Shown here one piece after another: positions 1 to 7,568 of a stretch of 18,906 bases of DNA. Below the pieces are notes generated by a model. That model was not told where the DNA came from. It worked only from the letters and a program-made list of their open reading frames with translations, and did no database searches. The position numbers and the translations under genes were made by a program. The stretch's first letter is position 1. Each line of letters starts with the position of its first letter. Source of the DNA: Candidatus Kuenenia stuttgartensis (GTDB taxonomy: Bacteria; Bacteroidota; Bacteroidia; Flavobacteriales_D; Crocinitomicaceae); contig CALPRR020000025.1 of NCBI GenBank assembly GCA_943326025.2, positions 1-18,906 on the forward strand, read 5' to 3'.

Positions 1-231
1 ATAAGCTTCTTTATCACTTTTGAAATTCGGAGTACGCTGTAGTTCTTTAATCAAAATCGGTTCTACTCCATACTCTTCAAGAATATGTAACGAATCAGAT
101 TCACCTTTTTCAGGTAAACCTCCAATCAATAATGTTTCATAATCATCACTAATGAAGCGAGTTAAAAACGTTGCATTATAAGTTGGGCCACCTATATTAA
201 ACCGATTAATGATTCTTAAAACTTTTGGCAT
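1..231 (-). CDS. GT4-family glycosyltransferase, N-terminal fragment (runs off the window)
   Basis: Reading leftward from the ATG at 231-229 gives 77 open codons to the window edge, so only the N-terminus is present. It starts MPKVLRIINRFNIGGPTYN. A short beta strand followed by a glycine-rich NIGG loop is how many GT4 (GT-B fold) glycosyltransferases begin, and this loop lies near the donor/acceptor cleft. A second strand (ETLLIGG, about residues 35-41) and a strand/LxR pattern near EYGVEPILIKELQR fit the same N-terminal Rossmann-like domain. Family knowledge suggests sugar transfer to a lipid-linked or surface glycan at the inner face of the membrane, but donor and acceptor cannot be inferred. 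It is divergent from the carboxypeptidase gene at 413, with a 181-bp region between them. The C-terminal donor-binding EX7E motif lies outside the window, so the family call rests on the N-terminus alone. Confidence 0.7.
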   Translation of the reverse strand, partial: MPKVLRIINRFNIGGPTYNATFLTRFISDDYETLLIGGLPEKGESDSLHILEEYGVEPILIKELQRTPNFKSDKEAY

Positions 232-357
232 TCTACTTTTTTTCTAAAAATTAAATTTTTCTATCTGAATAGAATTAATTCCTATACGAATTGGAATCAA
301 TTTTGTTATGATTTATTATATCTTTTCTTCGTTTGAATGTTTAAAAGTTTTAACTTT

Positions 358-392
358 TTGATTAAAAGATCTTTATTTTATATTCAATTTTG
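358..392 (+). promoter_or_regulatory. Possible Bacteroidota-type promoter for the dacB-like gene
   Basis: CAATTTTG at 385-392 matches 7 of 8 positions of the Bacteroidota -7 element TAnnTTTG. A TTG at 358-360 could be the -33 element, although the 24-base spacing is slightly long. It would place the transcript start about 15-18 bases before the ATG at 413. The assignment is from motif inspection only. Confidence 0.35.
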
Positions 393-412
393 TAATTACA
401 ACGTCAATTATC

Positions 413-1870
413 ATGAAAAACGCTCTTCTCATTGTACTCCTTTTATCTCAATTTTGCTTTTCTCAGAATCAAGTTAAAGATGCTGTCTCAAACTTTGTGA
501 ATAATCCTGCTTTTACAAATGCTGCTGTTTCGTTTTATGCAATTGATACAAAAACGGGAGAAACAATCGCGGAATATAATCCACACCTCTCGCTCCCACC
601 AGCTTCAACTACAAAAGTGTTTTCAACAGCAACTGCTTTAGAAATTTTAGGCCCTAAATATAGACCTGAAACTCGATTGTATATCGAAGGAAACATTACT
701 AAAGATAGCATTTTAAATGGTAATTTATGGATTCGTGGTGGTGGAGACCCTTCGTTAGGAAGTAAATATTTTAATCAAGAAGGTAAAGAAAAAGATTTTC
801 TATTTAATTGGTGTGACACTTTAAAAAAGCTGGGTATAACAAAAATAGAAGGAGATATTATTGCTGATGCCTGTGAATTTGGTTATAATGGGATTCCAGA
901 TGGATGGAGCTGGTCTGATATGGGAAATTATTTCGGTGCAGGACCTTCAGGTTTAAATATTTATGATAATATGATTAAATATTATTTTAAAACAGGAACA
1001 TCACCCGGAACATTAAGTCAATTAATCTACATGACACCAAAAGTAGAGAACTTACAATTTCACAATTACATTGAAGCTTCAAGAGTAGATGGTGATAATT
1101 CCTACATTTATGGAGCGCCATATTCACTTGATCGCTTTGGCTCTGGAGCACTTCCAATTAACTCGGCTAGCTTTTTAGTTAAAGGCAGTCTGCCAGATCC
1201 TGAATTTCAATTTGCGTATGAATTCTATTCAGCTTTAAAGGAAAAAGGAGTGGAAATTTTCGGCAATTATAAATCAGTTCGTAAACTTGGATTAACAAAT
1301 ATTGAATCTAGATATGGTTCAGAATTCAAATTAATCTATACACACAGAGGAGAAACGATTCTTTCGATTGCTTCTATTACAAATATGAAAAGCATCAATC
1401 TTTTTGCTGAACAGTTACTTTGTATTACAGGTTATAAATTAAATAATGATGGAAGCACGGCAAACTCATTAATACAACTGGAAAAATTTTGGAAAGCAAA
1501 ATTCAATTTTACAGGTCTTTATATTAAAGATGGAAGTGGTTTATCAAGATCAAACGCAATTAGCGCAAAACATTTCTGTGACTTGTTAGTTGAGATGTCG
1601 AAATCTACTAATTACAATGATTTTCTTTCAACTTTACCTGTAGCAGGAATATCTGGAACATTGTCAACTGTTTGCCGAAAACAACCAGGAGAAGGAAGAA
1701 TAAAAGCTAAAAGTGGTACAATAAACAGAATTAAAGCATACACAGGATACGTTGAATCTAAATCTGGAAAATTAATCGCATTTGCTTTTATTATAAATAA
1801 TTACAATTGCTCGTCCTCTTCAGTCGTAGATCAAATGGAAAAAGTATTTAATGAAATGGCTATTTATTAA
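413..1870 (+). CDS. dacB: D-alanyl-D-alanine carboxypeptidase/endopeptidase, PBP4 (DacB) family
   Basis: This predicted periplasmic penicillin-binding protein would trim or cleave D-Ala-containing peptide stems and cross-links of peptidoglycan. The 485-residue product begins with a signal peptide of about 17 residues (MKNALLIVLLLSQFCFS, then QNQ). The active-site SxxK is at S65-K68 within PASTTK. The second block is DGSGLSRSN at about 373-381. The third is KSGT at about 433-436, a conservative variant of the usual KTG. The long insert between SxxK and the DGSG block, with the NLWIRGGGDPSL segment near residue 105, is typical of the S13/PBP4 family and separates it from DacA-like S11 enzymes. 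The length matches the family. Its stop codon overlaps that of convergent purK, so there is no room for an intrinsic terminator. It appears to be monocistronic. Confidence 0.92.
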   Translation: MKNALLIVLLLSQFCFSQNQVKDAVSNFVNNPAFTNAAVSFYAIDTKTGETIAEYNPHLSLPPASTTKVFSTATALEILGPKYRPETRLYIEGNITKDSILNGNLWIRGGGDPSLGSKYFNQEGKEKDFLFNWCDTLKKLGITKIEGDIIADACEFGYNGIPDGWSWSDMGNYFGAGPSGLNIYDNMIKYYFKTGTSPGTLSQLIYMTPKVENLQFHNYIEASRVDGDNSYIYGAPYSLDRFGSGALPINSASFLVKGSLPDPEFQFAYEFYSALKEKGVEIFGNYKSVRKLGLTNIESRYGSEFKLIYTHRGETILSIASITNMKSINLFAEQLLCITGYKLNNDGSTANSLIQLEKFWKAKFNFTGLYIKDGSGLSRSNAISAKHFCDLLVEMSKSTNYNDFLSTLPVAGISGTLSTVCRKQPGEGRIKAKSGTINRIKAYTGYVESKSGKLIAFAFIINNYNCSSSSVVDQMEKVFNEMAIY

Positions 1871-3012
1871 GCTTTTACCTTAAGAATTTCCTGAACTTTT
1901 CTTGCAATTTCTTTTGCTTTTTCCAACGATGGATTTCCTACGGTAACATGACCCATTTTTCGAAATGATTTTGTTTTTTGTTTACCGTAAATATGAATTT
2001 TCACTCCTTCTAAAGCTAATGCTTCTTCATAATTTTCATAATAAACATCACCTTCAAAACCTCTCTCTCCCAAGAGATTAATCATAACTCCACTTTGAAC
2101 TAGATTGGTAGAACCCAATGGTAAATTTAAAACAGATCGCATGTGTTGCTCGTACTGAGAAGTAATATTGCATTCAATTGTATGATGACCGCTATTGTGA
2201 GGTCTTGGAGCAATTTCATTTACTAATATCTCACCATTTTCTAAAAGAAATAACTCAACTGCTAAAAGACCAACCATTCCAAGTTTATTAATGACATCTA
2301 AAGCAATTTTCTTAGATCTTTCTTCTATATCATTTGAAATTTCAGCCGGAGAGAATAAAAACTCAACTAAATTAGCTTCTGGGTTAAATTCACATTCTAC
2401 AGCAGGATAAACTGCAGTTTGACCATTTTCATTTCTTGCAACTATAATAGACAATTCTTTTACAAAAGGAATCATTTTCTCTAAAACAGAAGGTGCGTCA
2501 AAAGCATGATTAAGATCTTCATTATTTCTTAAAGCTTGAACACCTTTACCGTCATAACCTCCTTTTCTTAACTTTTGCATAAAAGGAAAAGAAGTTAAAT
2601 GAGAATTTATTTCAGCTTTATTTTCAACTAATTCGAAAGGTGCTGTTGGAATATTGTTATCTAAATAAAATTGCTTTTGCAACCCTTTATCTTGAATAAT
2701 CTTCAATATTCTAGGTTGTGGAAAAACTTTTTTACCTTCTTCTTCAAGACGTTCTAACGCTTCAATATTTACATTCTCAATCTCAACAGTAATAACATCT
2801 TTATCTAATCCGAAATTATACAACGCATCATAATCATTCAAACTGCCTACAGTAAAAGAAGTAGCTATCGATTTGCAAGGTGCTTCTGGATCAGGATCTA
2901 AAGAATGAACTTGAACATCAAAATTAATTGCTTCCTGAATAAACATTCTTCCTAATTGTCCTCCACCGACCATACCTAATCGAAAAGAATTACCGTACCA
3001 TTTTCTATGCAT
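1867..3012 (-). CDS. purK: 5-(carboxyamino)imidazole ribonucleotide synthase (PurK)
   Basis: PurK is a cytosolic ATP-grasp enzyme that converts AIR, bicarbonate and ATP to N5-CAIR in de novo purine synthesis, feeding PurE. The 381-residue product has the N-terminal GGGQLGRM nucleotide-fold loop at 16-23. The ATP-grasp lid and loop, with GGYDGKG, is at 151-157. The family's C-terminal signature NEIAPRPHNSGHHTIE is at about 265-280, containing the metal/ATP-binding Asn/Glu. Length is normal. The start at 3012 is preferred because a perfect -7 box (TATCTTTG) ends four bases upstream, which leaves no room for an earlier start and predicts an almost leaderless message. purE is not adjacent in this window. 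It is divergent from hpt and convergent with the dacB-like gene, overlapping it by 4 bases. Confidence 0.96.
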   Translation of the reverse strand: MHRKWYGNSFRLGMVGGGQLGRMFIQEAINFDVQVHSLDPDPEAPCKSIATSFTVGSLNDYDALYNFGLDKDVITVEIENVNIEALERLEEEGKKVFPQPRILKIIQDKGLQKQFYLDNNIPTAPFELVENKAEINSHLTSFPFMQKLRKGGYDGKGVQALRNNEDLNHAFDAPSVLEKMIPFVKELSIIVARNENGQTAVYPAVECEFNPEANLVEFLFSPAEISNDIEERSKKIALDVINKLGMVGLLAVELFLLENGEILVNEIAPRPHNSGHHTIECNITSQYEQHMRSVLNLPLGSTNLVQSGVMINLLGERGFEGDVYYENYEEALALEGVKIHIYGKQKTKSFRKMGHVTVGNPSLEKAKEIARKVQEILKVKA

Positions 3013-3016
3013 GGCA

Positions 3017-3024
3017 CAAAGATA
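3017..3024 (-). promoter_or_regulatory. purK promoter -7 element, four bases before the start codon
   Basis: On the minus strand TATCTTTG is a perfect match to TAnnTTTG. Only four bases (3016-3013) separate it from the ATG at 3012. If the element covers about -11 to -4, transcription starts at or next to the A of ATG, giving a leaderless mRNA. A T-run lies where a -33 element would sit, but there is no clear TTTG there. Confidence 0.6.
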
Positions 3025-3093
3025 ATCGTATATTTTATTGAAAAAAACAGTTTAGCAATAAATATTTAAGCACTAAAATTTAATATTTTTTTC

Positions 3094-3101
3094 TATTTTT
3101 G
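3094..3101 (+). promoter_or_regulatory. hpt-adk promoter -7 element
   Basis: TATTTTTG at 3094-3101 matches TAnnTTTG exactly. The GTG start of hpt lies 22 bases downstream, giving a short 5' leader of roughly 18-19 bases. No convincing -33 TTG was found. It lies back-to-back with the purK -7 element within a 111-bp divergent region. Confidence 0.5.
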
Positions 3102-3123
3102 CACTTTGTAATTCTACTATAAA

Positions 3124-3657
3124 GTGATTCATTTAAAAGACAAAACCTTCGAAACGTTCATACGTAAAGAGGAAATCAGTAATAAGATCGATGATTTAAC
3201 ATCTGCAATTAATGCTGATTTTAAAGGTCAAGAAGTGATTTTTATCGCGATTTTGAATGGTTCTTTTATGTTTGCAGCTGATTTAATGAAAAAAATAAAT
3301 CTAGACTGTGAAATTTCTTTTATTAAAGTTTCATCTTATGTTGGTACATCTTCAACTGGAAGAGTTGACGAAATTATTGGTTTAAACACTTCTATCGCAA
3401 ACAAAAATGTTGTAATTATAGAAGATATAGTTGACACAGGAATTACAATGGATAAAGTTATTTCACTTTTAGGAAATGAAAAACCTTTATCACTAAAAAT
3501 ATGCACACTACTATATAAGGAAGAAGCTTTTAAAGGGAAAAACGTTCCTCATTATGTCGGTTTCAACATCCATAATAAATTTGTAGTTGGTTACGGACTT
3601 GATTACGACGAAAAAGGCCGAAATCTAAATGAAATATATCAATTGAAAGAAAATTAA
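3124..3657 (+). CDS. hpt: Hypoxanthine phosphoribosyltransferase
   Basis: This enzyme salvages hypoxanthine (and probably guanine) with PRPP to give IMP or GMP in the cytosol. The 177-residue product carries the type I PRT PRPP loop IIEDIVDTGITM at 98-109. It also has the flexible-loop region SSYVGTSSTG at 70-79 and the purine-binding end KFVVGYGLDYDEKGRNL at about 152-168. These are the HPRT family landmarks in the expected order, and length is normal. The start is a GTG. I kept it because MIHLKDKTFE aligns with how flavobacterial Hpt proteins begin, and the -7 box lies just upstream. adk follows after 13 bases, so the two should be co-transcribed as a small purine nucleotide unit. Confidence 0.95.
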   Translation: MIHLKDKTFETFIRKEEISNKIDDLTSAINADFKGQEVIFIAILNGSFMFAADLMKKINLDCEISFIKVSSYVGTSSTGRVDEIIGLNTSIANKNVVIIEDIVDTGITMDKVISLLGNEKPLSLKICTLLYKEEAFKGKNVPHYVGFNIHNKFVVGYGLDYDEKGRNLNEIYQLKEN

Positions 3658-3670
3658 ATTAAATTCCGTT

Positions 3671-4243
3671 ATGTTAAATATCGTATTATTCGGACCTCCA
3701 GGAGCAGGAAAAGGAACTCAATCAGAAAGACTTATTGAAAAATATGGATTGATTCATTTATCAACAGGTGATATTTTCCGTGCGAATATTAAAGGAGAAA
3801 CTGAACTAGGCGTTTTAGCTAAAAGTTATATCGATAAAGGACAATTAGTGCCTGATGAAGTAACAATCAACATGCTACGAACTGAAGTTTTGAATCATAA
3901 AAACTCAAAAGGATTTATTTTTGATGGTTTTCCTAGAACAAATGCTCAAGCAACAGCTTTAGATAAATTCTTAGGTGAATTAAATACTTCAATCAGTGTT
4001 ATGCTTGCTTTAGAAGTTGAAGAAAATGAATTAAAATCTAGACTTACAAAAAGAGCAGAAGTAAGCGGTAGAGCCGATGATGCAAATCCTGAAGTTATCG
4101 CAAACAGAATAAATGTTTACAACAATGAAACAGCTCCCGTAAAAGATTTTTACCAATCTCAAAATAAATTTGTTTCAATCGATGGAATTGGCTCTATTGA
4201 TGAGATTTCAAACAGATTGTATAATGCAATAGATAATCATTAA
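3671..4243 (+). CDS. adk: Adenylate kinase
   Basis: Adk interconverts ATP + AMP and 2 ADP in the cytosol. The 190-residue product has the P-loop GPPGAGKGT at 8-16, the AMP-binding STGDIFR at 31-37 and DGFPRT at 85-90. It has a short LID region around RAEVSGRADD (about 128-137), followed by the conserved RINVY segment. The LID lacks the zinc-type four-cysteine insert found in the long form, so this is a short-type bacterial Adk, as is usual in this phylum. It is the second gene of the hpt-adk unit, 13 bases after hpt, and is followed directly by a strong intrinsic terminator. Confidence 0.97.
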   Translation: MLNIVLFGPPGAGKGTQSERLIEKYGLIHLSTGDIFRANIKGETELGVLAKSYIDKGQLVPDEVTINMLRTEVLNHKNSKGFIFDGFPRTNAQATALDKFLGELNTSISVMLALEVEENELKSRLTKRAEVSGRADDANPEVIANRINVYNNETAPVKDFYQSQNKFVSIDGIGSIDEISNRLYNAIDNH

Positions 4244-4262
4244 TATTATATAGTTAACTTTG

Positions 4263-4294
4263 AAAGGCGAGAATTTAAAATTCTCGCCTTTTTT
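4263..4294 (+). terminator. Intrinsic terminator after adk
   Basis: AAAGGCGAGAATTT (4263-4276) pairs perfectly with AAATTCTCGCCTTT (4278-4291). The A/T centre opens as the loop, and the structure is followed by a T-run. It lies 20 bases after the adk stop and closes the hpt-adk operon. The stem is symmetrical and has A's on the other side, so it could also act in reverse, but no gene needs it there. Confidence 0.88.
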
Positions 4295-4360
4295 GTTTCT
4301 GATTATATAAAAGTTGTAAATAAAAAATAAGTTCTTCCTTCATCCCTTTCAAAAAAATCG

Positions 4361-4368
4361 TAACTTTG
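4361..4368 (+). promoter_or_regulatory. obgE operon promoter -7 element
   Basis: TAACTTTG is a perfect TAnnTTTG match located 58 bases before the obgE ATG, just after the adk terminator. It predicts a leader of about 55 bases. No clear -33 TTG was found at the expected distance. Confidence 0.5.
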
Positions 4369-4426
4369 TAGCCTATTTTTAATAGACAGTAATTCAATTT
4401 CGAACTTACTTTACAATAAATGCTTT

Positions 4427-5416
4427 ATGGCTTCAGATAATTTTGTTGATTACGTTAAAATTCATTGTCATTCTGGAAATGGTGGTGGTGGTTCTGCTCA
4501 TTTCAGAAGAGAGAAATACATCCCTCAAGGTGGCCCAGATGGTGGCGATGGAGGTCGTGGAGGACATATTATACTGAAAGGAAACAGCCAATTATGGACC
4601 TTACTTCACTTAAAATTCAATAAGCACATCAAAGCTGGCCATGGTGGTCATGGTAGTGAAGCCTTGAAAAAGGGAAAACAAGGTGAAGATAAATATATAG
4701 AAGTTCCTGTTGGAACTTTAGCTCGTGACCCTGAAACTAATGAGATTTTATTTGAAATCACTGAAGATGGTCAAGAACACATTTTAGTACCTGGTGGTCG
4801 AGGAGGACTAGGTAATAACAATTTCAAATCATCTACATTTCAAACTCCTCGTTATGCTCAACCAGGTGAATCAGGATTAGAAGGATGGCAGATTTTAGAA
4901 TTGAAAATATTAGCTGATGTTGGTTTAGTTGGTTTTCCAAATGCAGGAAAAAGCACATTACTTTCTGTATTAACGACAGCGAAACCTGAAATTGGAGATT
5001 ACGCTTTTACAACATTACGCCCAAACTTAGGAATTGTAAAATACAGAGATTATCGCTCTTTCATAATGGCCGATATTCCTGGAATTATCGAAGGAGCTCA
5101 CACAGGGAAAGGTTTAGGATTAAGATTCTTACGACATATTGAACGTAATTCGCTTTTGTTATTCATGGTCCCTGCAGATAGTGATGATATTCACAATGAA
5201 TACAAAATACTAATAAACGAGTTAAAACAATACAACTCTGAATTATTATTGAAAGATAAAATTTTGGCTATCACTAAATCTGACATGTTGGATGATGAAT
5301 TAAAAGCTGAAATTGAAAAAGATTTACCAAATATTCCTCATATTTTCATATCTTCAGTTGCAGAACAAGGACTTATTGAATTAAAAGATCTTATTTGGAC
5401 AAAATTAAATGATTGA
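4427..5416 (+). CDS. obgE: Obg/CgtA-type ribosome-associated GTPase
   Basis: Obg is an essential GTPase that binds the 50S subunit and links ribosome maturation with (p)ppGpp and growth state. The 329-residue product has the glycine-rich Obg fold over about residues 3-158 (SGNGGGGSAHFRREK, GGPDGGDGGRGG, GGRGGLGNNNF). The GTPase domain follows: G1 GFPNAGKS at 169-176, G2 TTLRPN at 195-200, G3 DIPG at 216-219, G4 TKSD at 283-286 and G5 SSVAEQG at about 309-315. There is no C-terminal OCT-type extension, which is normal in Bacteroidota. Its end overlaps the PAP2 gene by 8 bases, so translation of the two is probably coupled. Confidence 0.97.
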   Translation: MASDNFVDYVKIHCHSGNGGGGSAHFRREKYIPQGGPDGGDGGRGGHIILKGNSQLWTLLHLKFNKHIKAGHGGHGSEALKKGKQGEDKYIEVPVGTLARDPETNEILFEITEDGQEHILVPGGRGGLGNNNFKSSTFQTPRYAQPGESGLEGWQILELKILADVGLVGFPNAGKSTLLSVLTTAKPEIGDYAFTTLRPNLGIVKYRDYRSFIMADIPGIIEGAHTGKGLGLRFLRHIERNSLLLFMVPADSDDIHNEYKILINELKQYNSELLLKDKILAITKSDMLDDELKAEIEKDLPNIPHIFISSVAEQGLIELKDLIWTKLND

Positions 5417-6002
5417 ATACCTTGAAAAGATAGACCACTGCATTGTTCTGTCCGTTAACGGATGTCACACACCTCTTTTGGATCAATGCATGTGGTTTCT
5501 TTCGGGAAAATTAACTTGGATTCCTCTATATTTCTTTTTAATTTATTTAGCAGCAAAAAAATTAAGTATAAATCAAGTTATATTTCTTGTTGCTACTGCA
5601 TTGATGGTTATCATATTGAGTGATTTAACGTCAACGTATTGTTTTAAAAATGTTTTTCTTCGATACAGGCCTTCACATAATTTACTGCTAGAATCTAAAT
5701 TACATTTTTACGAAATATCAAAAGGTAATTTTTATAAAGGTGGAGATTATGGATTCATTTCTTCTCATGCTTCCAACTTCTTTGGATTAGCTGTTTTTAT
5801 TGGCTTAGCATTAAAATATTATTATTCCAAGCTAATTTATATCATGCTTTTTATCGCACTTGTTGTTAGCTATTCAAGATTATATTTAGGAGTGCATTAC
5901 CTTTCAGATATATTTGTTGGAGGCTTAGTCGGTTCATTTTACGGCTTGCTTGTTCACAAATACTTTTATTTAAGATTTATTAATCGTTTTAAATTAAAAT
6001 GA
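5409..6002 (+). CDS. PAP2-superfamily membrane phosphatase (possible undecaprenyl-diphosphate or lipid phosphatase)
   Basis: The 197-residue integral membrane protein has the three PAP2 phosphatase motifs: KNVFLRYRP (K80 to P88, KX6RP), GFISSH (115-120, replacing the usual PSGH but keeping the key His120) and SRLYLGVHYLSD (156-167, SRX5HX3D with His163 and Asp167). Hydrophobic segments around 36-48, 55-72, 123-137, 142-155 and 169-185 fit a multi-span protein with the active site near the outer face. The family includes C55-PP recycling and lipid phosphatases, and the substrate cannot be read from sequence. The ATG lies inside the last codons of obgE (8-base overlap), and crcB overlaps its end by 4 bases. 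It is therefore part of a tightly coupled obgE-PAP2-crcB operon. Confidence 0.88.
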   Translation: MIEYLEKIDHCIVLSVNGCHTPLLDQCMWFLSGKLTWIPLYFFLIYLAAKKLSINQVIFLVATALMVIILSDLTSTYCFKNVFLRYRPSHNLLLESKLHFYEISKGNFYKGGDYGFISSHASNFFGLAVFIGLALKYYYSKLIYIMLFIALVVSYSRLYLGVHYLSDIFVGGLVGSFYGLLVHKYFYLRFINRFKLK

Positions 6003-6364
6003 TGGCTTTCATTTATATTTTTATTGGTGGCGGACTTGGGAGTTTGGCCCGATATGGATTTGGGGTATTAGCAAAACGTTACTTTAATTTTTCACTTCCA
6101 ATCGGGACTTTAATGGCAAATATTGTTTCATGTTTTGTCGTTGGAATTACAATTTATCTATTTAAAGATAAAATTCAACTTCATTCATTTATTCAGTCAT
6201 TTATATTAATAGGCTTCTGTGGTGGTTTAAGTACGTTTAGCACTTTTAGCAACGAAACAGCCGAATTAATTAATCAAGGAAATTGGATTTGGGCAATTGG
6301 AAATATTTTTATTTCAATTATTCTAGGTGTTCTAATGATTTATTGGTTAAGATATAAACTATAA
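5999..6364 (+). CDS. crcB: Fluoride exporter CrcB/Fluc
   Basis: CrcB (Fluc) forms dual-topology dimeric fluoride channels in the inner membrane. The 121-residue, four-helix product carries GTLMANIVSCF (36-46, with the conserved GxLxxN) and the central break CGGLSTFSTFSNE (about 74-86), which holds the Na+ site and the phenylalanine track. The N-terminal GGGLGSLARY segment is also typical. The ATGATGG start offers two in-frame ATGs (5999 and 6002). The first overlaps the PAP2 stop as ATGA. No fluoride riboswitch is evident, since the gene is inside the obgE operon. Its stop overlaps the stop of the convergent HAD gene by 6 bases. Confidence 0.94.
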   Translation: MMAFIYIFIGGGLGSLARYGFGVLAKRYFNFSLPIGTLMANIVSCFVVGITIYLFKDKIQLHSFIQSFILIGFCGGLSTFSTFSNETAELINQGNWIWAIGNIFISIILGVLMIYWLRYKL

Positions 6365-7078
6365 ATTATCCCTAAAAACCCAAGGTAATACAATTGGAAT
6401 TTGATTCAAAGATTGAACATGGAAATCACCTTTTCTTTGTCTCCTATGTTTTTGAGGGTCAAATAATATTGCTTTCATACCTGCATTTTGAGCGCCATGA
6501 AAATCAACTAATAAATCATCACCAATCATTACACATTTTGAGATGTGCGCACTTGCTCTTTGTATCGCATGATGAAAAACGGCAGCTTCAGGTTTGTTAA
6601 CTCCTATTTCCTCTGAACATACAATCACATCAAAAAAGGGTTCAAAACCACAATTCTTAATTTTTCGATATTGAACTTCTTTAAAACCATTTGTAATAAT
6701 ATGCATATTGTAACCTTGATTTTGAAGATAAGTCAGAGTCTCAATAGCATGAGGGAAAATATTGGTTTGATTTGGTGAAATTTCAATATAGCCATTATTT
6801 AATTCTTCAGTCAATTTTGAATCAATTATATCAAATTTGGCTAATGCTCTTTCAAACCTCAAATTTCTTAACTCTTCTTTTGTAATTTTCTTTTTACCAT
6901 AAGCTACCCACAAATCATTATTAATATGTTTGTATGCATGAAGGAAATCATAAAAATTTTTGATTTTATTATTTAACTCAAAATCAGAGAATAAAATCTT
7001 TAAAGCTTGTTGAGAATTTTTTTCAAAATCCCATAACGTTCTATCTAAATCGAAAAATAAATGATGTTGAGAACTCAT
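6359..7078 (-). CDS. yjjG: HAD-superfamily phosphatase, YjjG-type noncanonical pyrimidine nucleotidase
   Basis: The family dephosphorylates (d)NMPs, including damaged or noncanonical pyrimidine nucleotides, in the cytosol. From the ATG at 7078 the product is 239 residues. Motif I is FFDLDRT (D10, D12), motif II ITNG (about 128-131), motif III the KPEAAVF lysine at about 162, and motif IV IGDDLLVD (about 185-192). The alpha-helical cap between about 20 and 100 marks a C1-type HAD like YjjG. A longer reading from 7129 exists, but its extra 17 residues lie inside the upstream membrane-protein gene and are not conserved-looking. The ATG at 7078 begins one base after that gene's stop and fits FFDLDRT sitting near the N-terminus. 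Sitting behind upp supports a pyrimidine role, but this is inference; a general HAD phosphatase remains possible. Confidence 0.82.
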   Translation of the reverse strand: MSSQHHLFFDLDRTLWDFEKNSQQALKILFSDFELNNKIKNFYDFLHAYKHINNDLWVAYGKKKITKEELRNLRFERALAKFDIIDSKLTEELNNGYIEISPNQTNIFPHAIETLTYLQNQGYNMHIITNGFKEVQYRKIKNCGFEPFFDVIVCSEEIGVNKPEAAVFHHAIQRASAHISKCVMIGDDLLVDFHGAQNAGMKAILFDPQKHRRQRKGDFHVQSLNQIPIVLPWVFRDNL

Positions 7079-7079
7079 A

Positions 7080-7550
7080 TTAAAACAAACTTCCAGCGAA
7101 ATAAGCAATTCCACATGTGAGCAAACCATTTATAAAAATCCCCACAATAATAATTGGATATGTTCGCTTTTCTTTACCGTAAAATTTTGCAGTAATAATA
7201 GTTCCTATTGGAATTGATAAAAAAAGTGGTGCATACATTGCAACACCATAAATACCTAATTTCATCTTCATTTTTACAACAAACTTATTCGTCTTTGTAA
7301 ATTTATTTTTGTAAGGTATTTCGATTCCTTTGCTTTTTGCTTCTAGTGCTTTTTGATGGCGCTTATCATGGGCTCTTTTCAAAAAGAATTCACTCATGAA
7401 ATAAAAAACTGTCGCACTTAACAGAGCACCTGCAACACACGAAAAATAAGTTTCTAAAAATGTCAATCCAGCAGCAGGACCTCCAAATGGAGCAAACAAA
7501 AACTTTATCATTGACAGTAAAAAAAAGACACTGTATTTTCCGAATCCCAT
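7080..7550 (-). CDS. Small four-span membrane protein of unknown function
   Basis: The 156-residue product has four likely membrane segments (about 8-28, 36-57, 99-122 and 131-153). Between the second and third lies a strongly basic loop of about 40 residues (KRAHDKRHQK, KNKFTKTNK, KMKMK), which by the positive-inside rule would be cytoplasmic. APFGGPAAG (20-28) in the first helix and APLFLSIPIGTIITAKF (107-123) in the third are small-residue-rich and look like packed, possibly transport-related helices. The second is reminiscent of the small multidrug export protein group (COG2426), though I am not confident of that relationship. It is the middle gene of the upp operon: 18 bases after upp and one base before the HAD gene. 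I do not assign a function. Confidence 0.75.
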   Translation of the reverse strand: MGFGKYSVFFLLSMIKFLFAPFGGPAAGLTFLETYFSCVAGALLSATVFYFMSEFFLKRAHDKRHQKALEAKSKGIEIPYKNKFTKTNKFVVKMKMKLGIYGVAMYAPLFLSIPIGTIITAKFYGKEKRTYPIIIVGIFINGLLTCGIAYFAGSLF

Positions 7551-7568
7551 AAAAATTTCAATTAATAA

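Noticed and set aside
275..300. Imperfect inverted repeat TTAATTCC / GGAATCAA between the glycosyltransferase and dacB-like genes
   Set aside because: One mismatch and a 10-base spacer in very A/T-rich DNA; no matching regulator nearby and no position that decides a function.
4263..4294. Third copy of the dispersed repeat at the adk terminator
   Set aside because: The stem sequence and downstream DNA are unrelated to the 12098 and 18699 copies; it is an ordinary terminator.
6394..6600. 68-codon plus-strand frame inside the HAD gene
   Set aside because: Antisense shadow of a conserved phosphatase with no promoter-like sequence or recognisable family.
7079..7129. N-terminal extension of the HAD phosphatase (start at 7129)
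   Set aside because: The extra 17 codons lie within the upstream membrane-protein gene. The ATG at 7078 follows that gene's stop by one base and places motif I normally.
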